Source: Paenibacillus mellifer
GTDB lineage: Bacteria; Bacillota; Bacilli; Paenibacillales; Paenibacillaceae
Reading direction: 5' to 3'
NCBI RefSeq assembly: GCF_023195895.1
Contig: NZ_JALPRK010000012.1
Span: forward strand, 92,387-156,386
Length of the DNA stretch: 64,000 nucleotides
In this document: positions 51,555 to 60,026 of the stretch, piece by piece
Layout of the letters: every line of letters starts with the position of its first letter
How positions within the stretch are numbered: the first letter of the stretch is position 1
Notes under the pieces: model-generated
Database searches by the model: none
The model's input: only the letters and a program-made list of their open reading frames with translations
What the model was told of the DNA's origin: nothing
Position numbers and translations under genes: made by a program

Positions 51555-51884
51555 ATGCCATCCCTTCTCGAATCCCTCTATTACGGCCACCTTCTCCCCG
51601 AGGAGCAGGTTGTCCCCAAAGACCCGCAATACCGCCAATTAAGCAGAGAACTATCCGAAGCAATGCTGGCTTGGAGGGAGAAGCTATCCGGCGAGGATTT
51701 CAACGATTTGGAGACTCTAATCGATTTACAACAGAAGATTCAAGGAATGGAAATGACCGAGGCGTTTACGAATGGGTTTAAGCTGGGGGCGGGACTCATG
51801 ATCGAAGTTCTCATTGGGAGCGGGCCGGAGGGGGGCATGAACCCAAGGCAACGACCGGCCGAGTATAGCAAGGCATCGCAATAG
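51555..51884 (+). CDS. DUF6809-like small protein
   Basis: 109 residues from ATG 51555 (AAAGGAGG, 6 nt). It reads MPSLLESLYYGHLLPEEQ, VPKDPQYRQLSRELSE and EAFTNGFKLGAGLMIEVL, matching the DUF6809 pattern of an ESLYYG-x-L start and a GFKxGxxLMIEVL end. All-helical, no known function. Members occur in variable regions of Paenibacillaceae genomes. A Pro/Gly-rich tail (GPEGGMNPRQRPAEY) extends beyond the usual end. Confidence 0.65.
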   Translation: MPSLLESLYYGHLLPEEQVVPKDPQYRQLSRELSEAMLAWREKLSGEDFNDLETLIDLQQKIQGMEMTEAFTNGFKLGAGLMIEVLIGSGPEGGMNPRQRPAEYSKASQ

Positions 51885-51996
51885 GAAACCTCAATGCCCG
51901 TACCTAACTTCGGGAAAAGCCCAAGCATTTCCCCAGCGCAACCCCATAAGCTACCATAGTAGCTCCGCTACTTCACTTTCTTACCACAGCCCCTCC

Positions 51997-53295
51997 CTAA
52001 AACACCACCAATACCACCCACAACCCCACCAACGTCGCAAACAAAATCGGGATCGTCAGCACGATGCCGACTTTGAAGTACGTGCCCCAGGAGATGCGGA
52101 CGCCCTTCTTGGCGAGGACGTGGAGCCAGACGAGGGTAGCGAGCGAGCCGATCGGCGTAATCTTCGGGCCAAGGTCGGCGCCGATGACGTTGGCGTAGAT
52201 CAACGATTCGCGGATCGTGCCGGAGGTGGCGGTTTCGGCGATGCCGAGCACGCCGGTCATGACGGCCGGCAGGTTGTTCATGATCGACGACAGGAACGCC
52301 GAGATATAGCCCATAGCCATCGTGGACACGAATAGGCCTTGATCTGCGGCCGCTTGGATGAGGTCGGCCAAAACATCGGTCAGCCCGGCATTGCCGAGGC
52401 CGTATACGACGACGTACATCCCGATCGAGAAAACGACGATGTTCCACGGCGCGCCTTTCATGACGGCCTTCGTGTCGACTGCTTGACTTCGGCGGGCGAT
52501 GGCCCAGAAGATCAGGGCCACTGCGTCGGCGAGCAAGGACACCGGGAGGTGGAGAAACTCGCTGACCAGGTATCCGATCAGCAGGATCCCCATCACTACC
52601 CAGGACAGGCGGAACAAACGCTGGTCTTTAATGGCCTCGGCCGGTGCCTTAAGCTTGGATGGGTCATAGGCGCGAGGGATGCTTTTGCGAAAATAAAGCA
52701 GCAGCACGGCAATCGTCGCCGCGAGCGAGAACAAATTTGGTATAATCATCCGGGCGGCGTATTGCGCGAAGCCAATCCCGAAATAATCCGCCGATACGAT
52801 GTTCACCAGGTTGCTGACGACGAGCGGCAGCGAGGTGGTGTCCGCGATAAATCCGCTCGCCATGATGAACGGAAAGATCATTTTCTCCTCAAAATTCAAA
52901 TGCCGGACCATCGCCAGCACGATCGGCGTGAGGATCAAGGCCGCCCCATCATTGGCAAAAAACGCCGAAACGACCGCCCCCAGCAAGCTGACGTAAACGA
53001 ACATGCGAATGCCGCTGCTCCGTGCGGCCCGGGCCATATGCAGCGCCGCCCATTCGAACAAGCCAATCTCGTCCAAGATCAGCGAAATGATAATGATCGC
53101 GATAAACGTTAAGGTGGCGTTCCACGTGATCTGCACGACTTCCCCCACGTCGCCGAACCCGACAACGCCGGCCAGCAGGGCCAGCACTGCGCCGCCGCAG
53201 GCGGACCACCCGATATTCAGCCCCTTCGGCTGCCATATAACAAAAGTTAAAGTAATCACAAAAATCAGCGATGCCGCCAAGATGTCAAATTCCAT
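51997..53295 (-). CDS. ArsB/SLC13-type membrane transporter, possible arsenite efflux pump
   Basis: 432 residues with about 11-12 membrane helices. Two inverted halves each carry a re-entrant, conserved loop: [18 protein letters not shown] in the first and [17 protein letters not shown] with [19 protein letters not shown] in the second, as in ArsB. ArsB exports As(III)/Sb(III) using proton motive force. No arsR, arsC or arsA gene is adjacent. ATG 53295 follows GGGGGAAGAG. It is divergent from an SRPBCC gene across a region with a strong palindrome (53397-53418), so a shared metal-type regulator encoded elsewhere is possible. Confidence 0.8.
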   Translation of the reverse strand: MEFDILAASLIFVITLTFVIWQPKGLNIGWSACGGAVLALLAGVVGFGDVGEVVQITWNATLTFIAIIIISLILDEIGLFEWAALHMARAARSSGIRMFVYVSLLGAVVSAFFANDGAALILTPIVLAMVRHLNFEEKMIFPFIMASGFIADTTSLPLVVSNLVNIVSADYFGIGFAQYAARMIIPNLFSLAATIAVLLLYFRKSIPRAYDPSKLKAPAEAIKDQRLFRLSWVVMGILLIGYLVSEFLHLPVSLLADAVALIFWAIARRSQAVDTKAVMKGAPWNIVVFSIGMYVVVYGLGNAGLTDVLADLIQAAADQGLFVSTMAMGYISAFLSSIMNNLPAVMTGVLGIAETATSGTIRESLIYANVIGADLGPKITPIGSLATLVWLHVLAKKGVRISWGTYFKVGIVLTIPILFATLVGLWVVLVVF

Positions 53296-53396
53296 CGGTT
53301 TCTTCTCTTCCCCCAAACGCTCTCTATCTTTCTGAGCTCTGTATGCGAGCCGTTAATCATTGTCTCACTGCTTTCTTTTTTTGTACATAGATTTCA

Positions 53397-53434
53397 AATA
53401 TTCCTTTACAGGAATATTCAGAATGGTGTATATT
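53397..53434 (+). promoter_or_regulatory. Palindromic operator over a promoter of the SRPBCC gene
   Basis: AATATTCCT (53397-53405) and AGGAATATT (53410-53418) are perfect 9-bp inverted arms with a 4-nt gap, a 22-bp operator-like palindrome. TTTACA (53405-53410) is a -35 candidate inside it, with TATATT (53429-53434) as -10 at an 18-nt spacing. Binding of a dimeric repressor would block this promoter. The site is in the ArsB/SRPBCC divergent region. Confidence 0.6.
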
Positions 53435-53481
53435 GTTCTCATAAAACCTAAATCTCTAATCCCAATGAGGAGGATTTGTCG

Positions 53482-54000
53482 ATGTCGAATCAAACGATGG
53501 TTCACCGCGTGGAAAATGAAACGATACTGGTACTGGAACGGGTGTTCAACGCGCCGAAAGAGCTGGTGTTCTCCATGTTTAAGGAGGCGGAGCATTTGAA
53601 ACAATGGTGGGGGCCAAGGGGATTTGAGGTTACGGTGTGCACCGTCGATTTCCGGCCTGGCGGCGTTTGGCATTACTGCATGAAATGCATGGACCCGCAG
53701 ATGGGGGATTTTTACGGAACGGAATCCTGGGGCAAAGCCGTATACAAAGAAATTGACGAACCGGACGGTTTCGTTTATACCGATTACTTCTCGGATGCCG
53801 AGGGGAACGTAAACGATTCGTTGCCAGCCACCGTAGTTAAGATGGAGTTCATTGATTTGGGCGGCGGACAAACGAAGCTGGTCAGCCGCGGGGAATACGT
53901 CTCCTCGGATTCCCTCAAAACCGTTATGGATATGGGCATGCTGCAAGGTATTACCGAAACGTGGGATCGCCTGGAAGAGCGCTTGAACGAAGTGAAATAA
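53482..54000 (+). CDS. SRPBCC/AHSA1-family protein
   Basis: 172 residues with an AHSA1-like START fold: ILVLERVFNAPKELVFSMF, AEHLKQWWGPRGFEVTVCTV, DFRPGGVWHYCMKCMDPQ and a C-terminal helix GITETWDRLEERLNEVK. It binds hydrophobic ligands in a deep cavity; the ligand is unknown. ATG 53482 has GAGGAGGA 7 nt upstream. Homologous genes are usually paired with an ArsR-type regulator, absent here, but a palindrome lies over the promoter. Confidence 0.88.
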   Translation: MSNQTMVHRVENETILVLERVFNAPKELVFSMFKEAEHLKQWWGPRGFEVTVCTVDFRPGGVWHYCMKCMDPQMGDFYGTESWGKAVYKEIDEPDGFVYTDYFSDAEGNVNDSLPATVVKMEFIDLGGGQTKLVSRGEYVSSDSLKTVMDMGMLQGITETWDRLEERLNEVK

Positions 54001-54015
54001 GCTAGAACGCAAGAG

Positions 54016-54053
54016 CAGCTGTCGGCTTGAAGTGCCGGCGGCTGTTTTCTTTT
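54016..54053 (+). terminator. Terminator after the SRPBCC gene
   Basis: CAGCTGTCGGC (54016-54026) pairs with GCCGGCGGCTG (54034-54044, two G-U) and is followed by TTTTCTTTT. Confidence 0.75.
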
Positions 54054-54170
54054 GCCTAAGAAGCCGTAGAGACGCTAACTAATGGATCCCTCCAAACGTA
54101 ATTCCGATATATCGGAACCTCCTTGTGGGAGGTGACCCAATCAAGGAACCAAGGAAGGTGTGTCTACAGT

Positions 54171-55154
54171 ATGGATTCCCCGTTCGATCGCAGAAGGAGC
54201 GTCATATCCAGCCAAGCCAGGACCAGCCGATGGCTGCTGACTCTTTTTTACTTGCTATATTTCGCATCTGGTTTATTTACGCTTCAGGTGATTTTGTTTA
54301 AGACTGTTCCGTTTTCGGCGATCTTCTACCACGCCGGAGTGCGGTCGATAAGAAGCATCAATTGGATTCCTTTCTATACGATCGCGGAGTTTTTTACAAG
54401 CCGGGACATTGGGATAGGGAGGGCGTTCATTAATGTAGGGGGGAATATCGCAATTTTTGTGCCCTTGGGGATCTTGGCGGCCCAGATCGGGAACGGAAAG
54501 TCTTTTCGCATGCAATCGCTTTGGTTGCTGATCGCTTCGCTCCTGCTTGAAATCATCCAATATGTCCTGGCCTTGGGCAGCAGCGATATCGATGATGTTC
54601 TATTGAATACTTTCGGTGGGGTTATCGGTATCGGGATCTATCGTTGGTTCCGCAAAAAAACGGCCACAACCAATCGCCTTCTGACGGCTTTGATCGCCCT
54701 CTTCCTGCTGGTTGGCTTGGCCGGAGGCGCTTCCGCCAAGATGCTAGGGTATGACAGCCTTTTGCCATTCTCCAATACAAGGGTTGGTTTTGTCGACGAG
54801 AACAAAGTGGTGATGGCGGGATGGGACGAAGTCCAGGCCGACGTGTTTGGGAATTTGATTGCCGTAGGGGCACAAGAATTGACGGTGCATGTGAATCCGA
54901 TGCATAGACAAACGTCGGAGCCAACAGAAGCGGAGGGGCAGGAGGTCCGAATCCCGATCACGGATGCTACGAAATTCTTCATCAGCCATATCCGTTCCCA
55001 TAAACATACCGTGATCAGCGACTATCAGGAGGCAACAAATTCCGAAGTCGTTTCTTTGTTGAAAACGAGGGATATGGCTCCCCCGGTTAAAGTCTGGTTC
55101 TCCAGCGATGATCGGCAAGTGGCCGAAGCGGTGCTGGTTAGCGTGGTTGAATAA
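54171..55154 (+). CDS. VanZ-family membrane protein with extracytoplasmic C-terminal domain
   Basis: 327 residues. The first 180 carry the VanZ-like helices (SINWIPFYTI, FINVGGNIAIFVPLGILAAQ, SSDIDDVLLNTFGGVIG with the conserved D-D-x-x-x-N). A fifth helix (about 170-192) is followed by a 130-residue soluble part (VGFVDENKVVMAGWDEVQAD, KFFISHIRSHKHTVI) with no family I recognise. VanZ in enterococci confers low teicoplanin resistance, but VanZ-like proteins are widespread and mostly uncharacterised. ATG 54171 has AAGGAAGG upstream. It is not near a van operon. Confidence 0.8.
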   Translation: MDSPFDRRRSVISSQARTSRWLLTLFYLLYFASGLFTLQVILFKTVPFSAIFYHAGVRSIRSINWIPFYTIAEFFTSRDIGIGRAFINVGGNIAIFVPLGILAAQIGNGKSFRMQSLWLLIASLLLEIIQYVLALGSSDIDDVLLNTFGGVIGIGIYRWFRKKTATTNRLLTALIALFLLVGLAGGASAKMLGYDSLLPFSNTRVGFVDENKVVMAGWDEVQADVFGNLIAVGAQELTVHVNPMHRQTSEPTEAEGQEVRIPITDATKFFISHIRSHKHTVISDYQEATNSEVVSLLKTRDMAPPVKVWFSSDDRQVAEAVLVSVVE

Positions 55155-55193
55155 GGCGTGCGGGAGTACATCATGGATTGTGGGCGCGCGCGG

Positions 55194-55394
55194 AAATAAG
55201 GGTAAAAAAGGGCCTTATTCGCTGCAAACTCGGAGTTTGGCTTGAAATAGCGGACTTTTTTGGCCTTATTTTGGCTAAATGGGCCGGAAGGGGCGGTTTT
55301 GGCAGGTCGCCCGGATTGATAAGGGCATAAAAGTCCCTTATTTTCGGGACATGGACCCAATCAACGCAAATAAGGCCCCAAAAGGGCCTTATTT
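55194..55394. repeat. Array A of four imperfect palindromes, AAATAAGG...CCTTATTT type
   Basis: Units at 55194-55220, 55245-55272, 55318-55343 and 55368-55394, each about AAATAAGG-N(5-12)-CCTTATTT. Spacing of unit starts is 51, 73 and 50 nt. The fourth is a perfect 11-bp stem with a 5-nt loop and could act as a terminator for lrgB. It is homologous across its whole length to array B at 56676-56874, including 24 identical bases in unit 1 (55196-55219 with 56677-56700). Most of the 305-nt gap 55155-55459 is this array; no gene is seen. Confidence 0.9.
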
Positions 55395-55459
55395 TGCATG
55401 CGCAGAAACCGCAGAAGGAGCAGATTACAAGTCACAAGGCGCGTCCCCTTATTCCCCTC

Positions 55460-56149
55460 TCACAACAGAAGCCAGGCGACCAACGGCGCCAACACGGAGC
55501 CGAACACGGCGCTAAAGGTCAGGGCTACCGTGCTGGTCGAAACGACGGTAGGTCCAAACTCCGCGGCTTTGCCCGTTCCGAGGGCGTGGGAGGCGGCCCC
55601 AAAGCCAATGCCCCGTCCGTTGTCATTGGTGATGCCAAAGCATTTGAAGACGATAGGACCTAGGATCACTCCCGTAAGCCCCGCGATCATCACCAGCGCA
55701 GAGGTAATGGAGGCGTTGCCGCCCAAGCTGCTGGAGATTTCCATCGCCACCGGCGTGGTAATCGATTTGGGCAAGATCGACAGGATGAGCTCACGTGGGT
55801 ACCCTGCCCATAGGGCAAACCCGATGCCGCTGATCATCCCGGCCGCAATGCCGACGATCGTGCCCGCGAGGACCGCTCTCCATTCTTTTAGCAATGCGTT
55901 GAGTTCTTTGTACATCGGGTAGGCGAGCGCTACGACGGCGGGGCCCAGACCATACTGCAGCCAACGTCCGCCTCTCATGAAATCTCCGTAGGAGTTCCCC
56001 GTCGTTAGCAACAAGCCGATCACGAGCGTGGAACAGGTCAGGACCGGAACGAGAACGGCCCACTTCAACTTGCGGTACAGCCCGCTCATCAGGAGGTACA
56101 AAAGGACAACGCCCAGCACTATGCCTGCTTCGTGAAAGATTTCACGCAT
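55460..56149 (-). CDS. lrgB: LrgB-family membrane protein
   Basis: 229 residues, about six membrane helices. Family motifs: LKWAVLVPVLTCSTLVIGLL, GPAVVALAYPMYKE, LPKSITTPVAMEIS and GIGFGAASHALGTGKA. ATG 56149 follows GAGGAGG by 7 nt; a longer in-frame reading up to 56368 lies inside lrgA and is rejected. LrgAB was described as an antiholin-like system in Staphylococcus; the Bacillus homologue PftAB transports pyruvate and is controlled by LytST-type kinases and CcpA. It overlaps lrgA by 31 nt and is flanked by array A. Confidence 0.92.
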   Translation of the reverse strand: MREIFHEAGIVLGVVLLYLLMSGLYRKLKWAVLVPVLTCSTLVIGLLLTTGNSYGDFMRGGRWLQYGLGPAVVALAYPMYKELNALLKEWRAVLAGTIVGIAAGMISGIGFALWAGYPRELILSILPKSITTPVAMEISSSLGGNASITSALVMIAGLTGVILGPIVFKCFGITNDNGRGIGFGAASHALGTGKAAEFGPTVVSTSTVALTFSAVFGSVLAPLVAWLLL

Positions 56150-56526
56150 GGGGCCGCCTCCTCTTTCGGTTTCGGGGTCCGTTGGGCTACCCATTGCGTA
56201 GTCAACCCTGCCAATATCATGGTTAAAAGCGTGCTGAGCACAACGATCAGAATCAGCCATTGTCCGCCCGCAGTGAACACCTGGAAATAGTCCATGACGC
56301 CAACCGTGGCCGGTACCAGGAATAAAGGGATGAACTTCTGCATAAACCCGGCCCCTTGTTCCATCCACTTCGCAGGAACAATCCTCAGTTTAAGAGCCAG
56401 GAACAATAGCACAAGGCCGAAGATGCTCCCGGGAATCGGTGCCTTGCTTACCGTCTGAAGCAACAACCCCGCACCATAAAACCCCGTGAGCAGGGCAATC
56501 TGTAAGAAGAACTTGATGACTTTCAT
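56119..56526 (-). CDS. lrgA: LrgA/CidA-family membrane protein
   Basis: 135 residues, four membrane helices. The conserved CidA/LrgA pattern is visible (APIPGSIFGLVLLFLALKL, FIPLFLVPATVGVMDYF, AGLTTQWV). Its 3' end overlaps lrgB by 31 nt. It forms the LrgAB pair, either holin-like or a pyruvate facilitator. A cre-like site lies 110 nt upstream. No lytST genes are adjacent. Confidence 0.9.
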   Translation of the reverse strand: MKVIKFFLQIALLTGFYGAGLLLQTVSKAPIPGSIFGLVLLFLALKLRIVPAKWMEQGAGFMQKFIPLFLVPATVGVMDYFQVFTAGGQWLILIVVLSTLLTMILAGLTTQWVAQRTPKPKEEAAPCVKSFTKQA

Positions 56527-56635
56527 AGTTGATGAAGAGGGATCCCTTCATTGCGCCTCCTTGCTGCCGAAAAATGTCAAAGTAATCTTATCCCTTCCGG
56601 AGCGCACTTTACAAGGGCGAATTATCGAACAAAAA

Positions 56636-56649
56636 TGTAAGCGCTAAGC
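56636..56649. promoter_or_regulatory. cre-like site upstream of lrgAB
   Basis: TGTAAGCGCTAAGC matches TGWAANCGNTNWCA at 12 of 14 positions. CcpA control is known for the Bacillus pftAB homologues, which makes a weak match more credible. Confidence 0.4.
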
Positions 56650-56675
56650 ATGATGCGCTTGGTGAGGACAGATGT

Positions 56676-56874
56676 GATAAGGGTAAAAAAGGGCCTTATT
56701 TCCTCCAAGGATAGAGTTTGACGTGAAATAGCGGTCATTTTTACCCTTATTTCAGAACAGTGGGCTGGAAAAGGAGAGTTTGGGCGTAGATCCGGCAAAA
56801 TAACGCCACAAAATTCCCCTATTTAACGCATAACGGGTTCAAACGTCCAAATAAGACCATAAATGTCCCTTATT
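56676..56874. repeat. Array B of four imperfect palindromes, AAATAAGG...CCTTATTT type
   Basis: Units at 56676-56701, 56726-56752, 56797-56825 and 56849-56874, with start spacings of about 50, 72 and 51 nt, the same geometry as array A. Unit 2 in both arrays carries TGAAATAGCGG. Third and fourth units are more degenerate here. It fills most of the 538-nt gap 56527-57064 between lrgA and the next operon, which also holds the lrgA promoter region and that of the ABC operon. No gene is seen. Confidence 0.88.
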
Positions 56875-57064
56875 CCGCCAACTGCCCCTGCTGTGCGCCG
56901 ATCCGACCTCTTCGCGCTCCCAACCCTTCCATACTTCCGCCATCCCAGTTTTAATAAACTTCACCATTTCCATTAATCCAGCGCAAACAGTCAAAACCTA
57001 TACTCTAGTTGGGTCGAAATCAACAGAAATACATGGCGAACCCACAATAATCCACAGGGAGTGC

Positions 57065-58201
57065 ATGAAAACCATGAAATTCGGGTTAAAGAAGCAGTTC
57101 ACGCTGGGTCTGGTTTTATCCTTGTTTGTATTGATGCTTGCGGCTTGTGGTGCGGGAGGCAACGGCGGCAACGCGGCCGCAACGGACACGAGCCAGGCGG
57201 CGCAGGCCGAGGAGCTCTCGCTGGCCGATCTGGAAGCGAAGGCGAAAGAGGAAGGTTCCGTCGTAAGCGTCGGCATGCCGGATACGTGGGCGAACTGGAA
57301 AGATACATGGGCGGATCTGAAAACGAAGTATTCGCTGGATCACACGGATACGGATATGTCGAGCGCCGATGAAATCGCCAAATTCGAGGCGGAGAAGGAC
57401 AAGCCGACCGCGGACATCGGCGACGTGGGCATCGCGTTTGGCCCGGTCGCGGTGGATAAGGGCGTAGCCCAACCGTTCAAAACCTCGTACTGGGACGAAA
57501 TTCCGGATTGGGCCAAGGACAAGGACGGCCACTGGATCGTAGGCTACCAAGGTTCCATCGCGTTCTTCACGAACACGGACCTGGTCAAACAGCCGCCGCA
57601 AAGCTGGGAAGATCTGAAGAACGGCGACTATAAAATCATCGTCGGCGACGTGACCAAAGCCGCGCAAGCGCAAATGGCCGTCTTGGCCGCCGCCATCGCT
57701 TACGGCGGGGACGAAACGAACATCGAGCCGGGGATCGCATACTTTGAGGATTTGGCGAAAAAAGGCCGCTTGTCCAGTGCGGAAGCTTCTCTGGCGAACA
57801 TCGAGAAAGGCGAAGTGCAAGTGACCCTGTTCTGGGACTTCAATGCCCTGAACTACCGCGATCAATTGGGCGGCGCGGAGAAGTTTAACGTGGCGATTCC
57901 GAAGGAAGGCAGCGTGGTCAGCGGTTACGCCACGATCATCAACAAATACGCGCCGCATCCGCATGCAGCCAAGCTGGCGCGCGAGTACATCTTGAGCGAT
58001 GCCGGCCAAATCAACCTGGCGAAGGGTTATGCCCGTCCGATCCGCGAAAGCGTACAGCTTCCCGAGGAGGTTGCCTCCAAGCTGCTGCCCGCCGAAGCGT
58101 ATGCCAACGTGAAGCCGGTCGGCGACTACAAGGCTTGGGAAGAAACGACGAAGAAGCTGCCGCAGCTGTGGCAGGAGCGCGTGCTTGTTCATATGAACTA
58201 A
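57065..58201 (+). CDS. ABC transporter solute-binding lipoprotein (PotD/AfuA/PhnS class)
   Basis: 378 residues. The lipoprotein signal ends with LAAC (Cys about 22). The mature fold is the periplasmic-binding-protein type II class of iron, polyamine and 2-aminoethylphosphonate binders (EEGSVVSVGMPDTWANWK, VGYQGSIAFFTN, PPQSWEDLKNGDYK, AYGGDETN). It differs from the sugar binders earlier in the window. It delivers its ligand to the two permeases and ATPase downstream. The ligand is not readable, but the associated phosphatases suggest a phosphorylated compound. ATG 57065 follows AGGGAG; the next ATG is 57074. Confidence 0.85.
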   Translation: MKTMKFGLKKQFTLGLVLSLFVLMLAACGAGGNGGNAAATDTSQAAQAEELSLADLEAKAKEEGSVVSVGMPDTWANWKDTWADLKTKYSLDHTDTDMSSADEIAKFEAEKDKPTADIGDVGIAFGPVAVDKGVAQPFKTSYWDEIPDWAKDKDGHWIVGYQGSIAFFTNTDLVKQPPQSWEDLKNGDYKIIVGDVTKAAQAQMAVLAAAIAYGGDETNIEPGIAYFEDLAKKGRLSSAEASLANIEKGEVQVTLFWDFNALNYRDQLGGAEKFNVAIPKEGSVVSGYATIINKYAPHPHAAKLAREYILSDAGQINLAKGYARPIRESVQLPEEVASKLLPAEAYANVKPVGDYKAWEETTKKLPQLWQERVLVHMN

Positions 58202-58296
58202 TCGGTCGAATCACGAGTCCGAGTTCAACCATTTGAAGCGGTGCGTCAGACGTCTTGGACGGAGGGCGCCCCTTTTTTAAATAAGGAGGATGTGGC

Positions 58297-59217
58297 GTGA
58301 AGCGGAAAAATCGCTGGTATTTGCTTGGGCTGCTTCCTTTCGTCGTCATGGTTGCCCTGTTCCAGCTGGTGCCGATCGTGTCGATGTTAACGGGAAGCGT
58401 TCGCCCGGAGGACGGCGCCGGTATGACGTTCGGGTATTACGCCCGAATTTTTCAAAGCGATTATTATCTTAAAGCCATTCAGAACAGTTTGTTGATATCG
58501 GTCTTCTCGAGCGTGATCGGGATCGTCGTCGGATTGGCGTGCGCCTATTCCGTAACGCGGTTCGCGCCGAGGATGAGAGACCGTCTGATCATGGTGTCCA
58601 ATATGACCTCGAATTTCGCCGGCGTGCCGCTCGCCTTCGCGTACATTATCCTGCTGGGCAGCAACGGGGTTTTTACCTTGCTCTTTAAGCAGTGGGGTTG
58701 GGACGTGTTCGCCGGTTTCAACTTATATAGCTGGTCGGGGCTGGTCCTGGTGTATGTGTATTTTCAGGTTCCCCTGGCTTTATTGCTGCTGTACCCTTCG
58801 TTTTACGGGATTCGGGAGCAGTGGAAGGAGGCGGCGTCCCTGCTGGGCGCGAGCCATTGGCAGTTTTGGAGAACGATCGGGATCCCGGTGCTGATGCCGG
58901 CCGTGTTCGGCACGCTGGGCATTTTATTCGCCAATTCGATGGGCGCTTACGCGACGGCTTACGCCCTCGTCGGCAGCAATTTCAACTTGCTTGCCGTGCG
59001 GATCGGGAACTTGGTCTCGGGCGACGTCGTGACCGAGCCGCAGCTGGGGAATGCGCTGGCGGTCATTCTAGGCCTGTCGACGCTGCTGGCGGTGTACCTG
59101 AACCATAAGATGACCCAGCGTTTGCACCGGTTCCAACCCGGCTCGGCGGAGCGGAAGGTTCGCAGCCGGCGGAAATGGTCGAGGCTGAAATCGCCTGCGC
59201 TGAAGGAGGAATTGTGA
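58297..59217 (+). CDS. ABC transporter permease 1 (PotB/PhnU type)
   Basis: 306 residues, six membrane helices, EAA loop KEAASLLGASHWQFWRTIGI. GTG 58297 follows AAGGAGGA by 6 nt. It is preceded by 95 nt containing a short C-rich inverted sequence and T-run but no clear terminator. Its stop TGA overlaps the next start (59215-59219). Confidence 0.9.
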   Translation: MKRKNRWYLLGLLPFVVMVALFQLVPIVSMLTGSVRPEDGAGMTFGYYARIFQSDYYLKAIQNSLLISVFSSVIGIVVGLACAYSVTRFAPRMRDRLIMVSNMTSNFAGVPLAFAYIILLGSNGVFTLLFKQWGWDVFAGFNLYSWSGLVLVYVYFQVPLALLLLYPSFYGIREQWKEAASLLGASHWQFWRTIGIPVLMPAVFGTLGILFANSMGAYATAYALVGSNFNLLAVRIGNLVSGDVVTEPQLGNALAVILGLSTLLAVYLNHKMTQRLHRFQPGSAERKVRSRRKWSRLKSPALKEEL

Positions 59218-60026
59218 TGCAGACGCCAAGCAAGAAGGCGGGCTGGGCCCCGCGTTCCCTGATGCTGCTGATGATGGTCTACTTGCTGCTTCCTCTGCTG
59301 GCGACGATGATTTACGCGTTCGCGAAGGAGTGGCAAGCCACGATTTTGCCGGAGAGCTGGACGCTGGAATGGTTCGGCGGGATGTTTCAGGATGCGCGTT
59401 TTCTGGACGCGTTGTGGAAATCGCTGTACCTTTGCGCGATCAGCATCGTGCTTAGCCTGGCCGTCATGCTGCCGGCCGTGTTCATCATTACGGTCTATTT
59501 GCCCCGGCTGGAGAGCTTCATGAAAGGGATCGTCGTTCTCCCTTATGCCGTGCCGGGCGTCGTTGCCGCGGTCGGGCTGATCCGCGCGTATTCCTCCGGC
59601 CCAATGAACATTTCGGGGACCGCCTACATTTTGATCGGTGCGTATTTCATCATCGTCCTGCCTTACATGTATCAGGGCATCCGCAACAGCCTGTTGACCG
59701 TATCGGCGCCGGAGCTGCTGAATGCCGCGGAGATGCTCGGCGCCGGCCGCATGCGGGCGTTCGTGACCGTGATTTTGCCGAACATTTGGCCGGGAGTGGT
59801 GACGTCGACGCTGCTGTCTTTTTCCGTCCTCTTTGGCGAATTCGTCATGACGAACATGCTGGTGGGGGGACACATTCAGACTATCCAGGTGTATCTGTCC
59901 CGGCGGATGAACGAAAGCGGGCATTTGGCCAGCGCGATCGCGATTTCCTATTTCTTGTTTATCCTGGCGTTGTCCATGATCTTGATGAAACTCGGCAAAA
60001 AAGTAAACAGGGGGATTTCAGAATGA
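59217..60026 (+). CDS. ABC transporter permease 2 (PotC/PhnV type)
   Basis: 269 residues, six membrane helices, EAA loop LNAAEMLGAGRMRAFVTVIL. ATG 59217 is fused to the preceding stop (TGATG) and has AAGGAGGA. The ATPase gene overlaps its stop by ATGA (60023-60026). Confidence 0.9.
   Translation: MQTPSKKAGWAPRSLMLLMMVYLLLPLLATMIYAFAKEWQATILPESWTLEWFGGMFQDARFLDALWKSLYLCAISIVLSLAVMLPAVFIITVYLPRLESFMKGIVVLPYAVPGVVAAVGLIRAYSSGPMNISGTAYILIGAYFIIVLPYMYQGIRNSLLTVSAPELLNAAEMLGAGRMRAFVTVILPNIWPGVVTSTLLSFSVLFGEFVMTNMLVGGHIQTIQVYLSRRMNESGHLASAIAISYFLFILALSMILMKLGKKVNRGISE

Noticed and set aside
55460..56368. A long version of LrgB starting at 56368
   Set aside because: The first 73 residues would overlap lrgA and are not like LrgB; the normal start at 56149 has a GAGGAGG ribosome site.
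56880..57060. A riboswitch or Pho box before the ABC operon
   Set aside because: I found no conserved riboswitch core and only imperfect TT(A/C)ACA-like repeats; not enough to claim.
57116..58192. A 358-codon minus-strand frame opposite the PotD/AfuA-class binding protein
   Set aside because: It is a shadow of the lipoprotein gene, without a start signal or domain.
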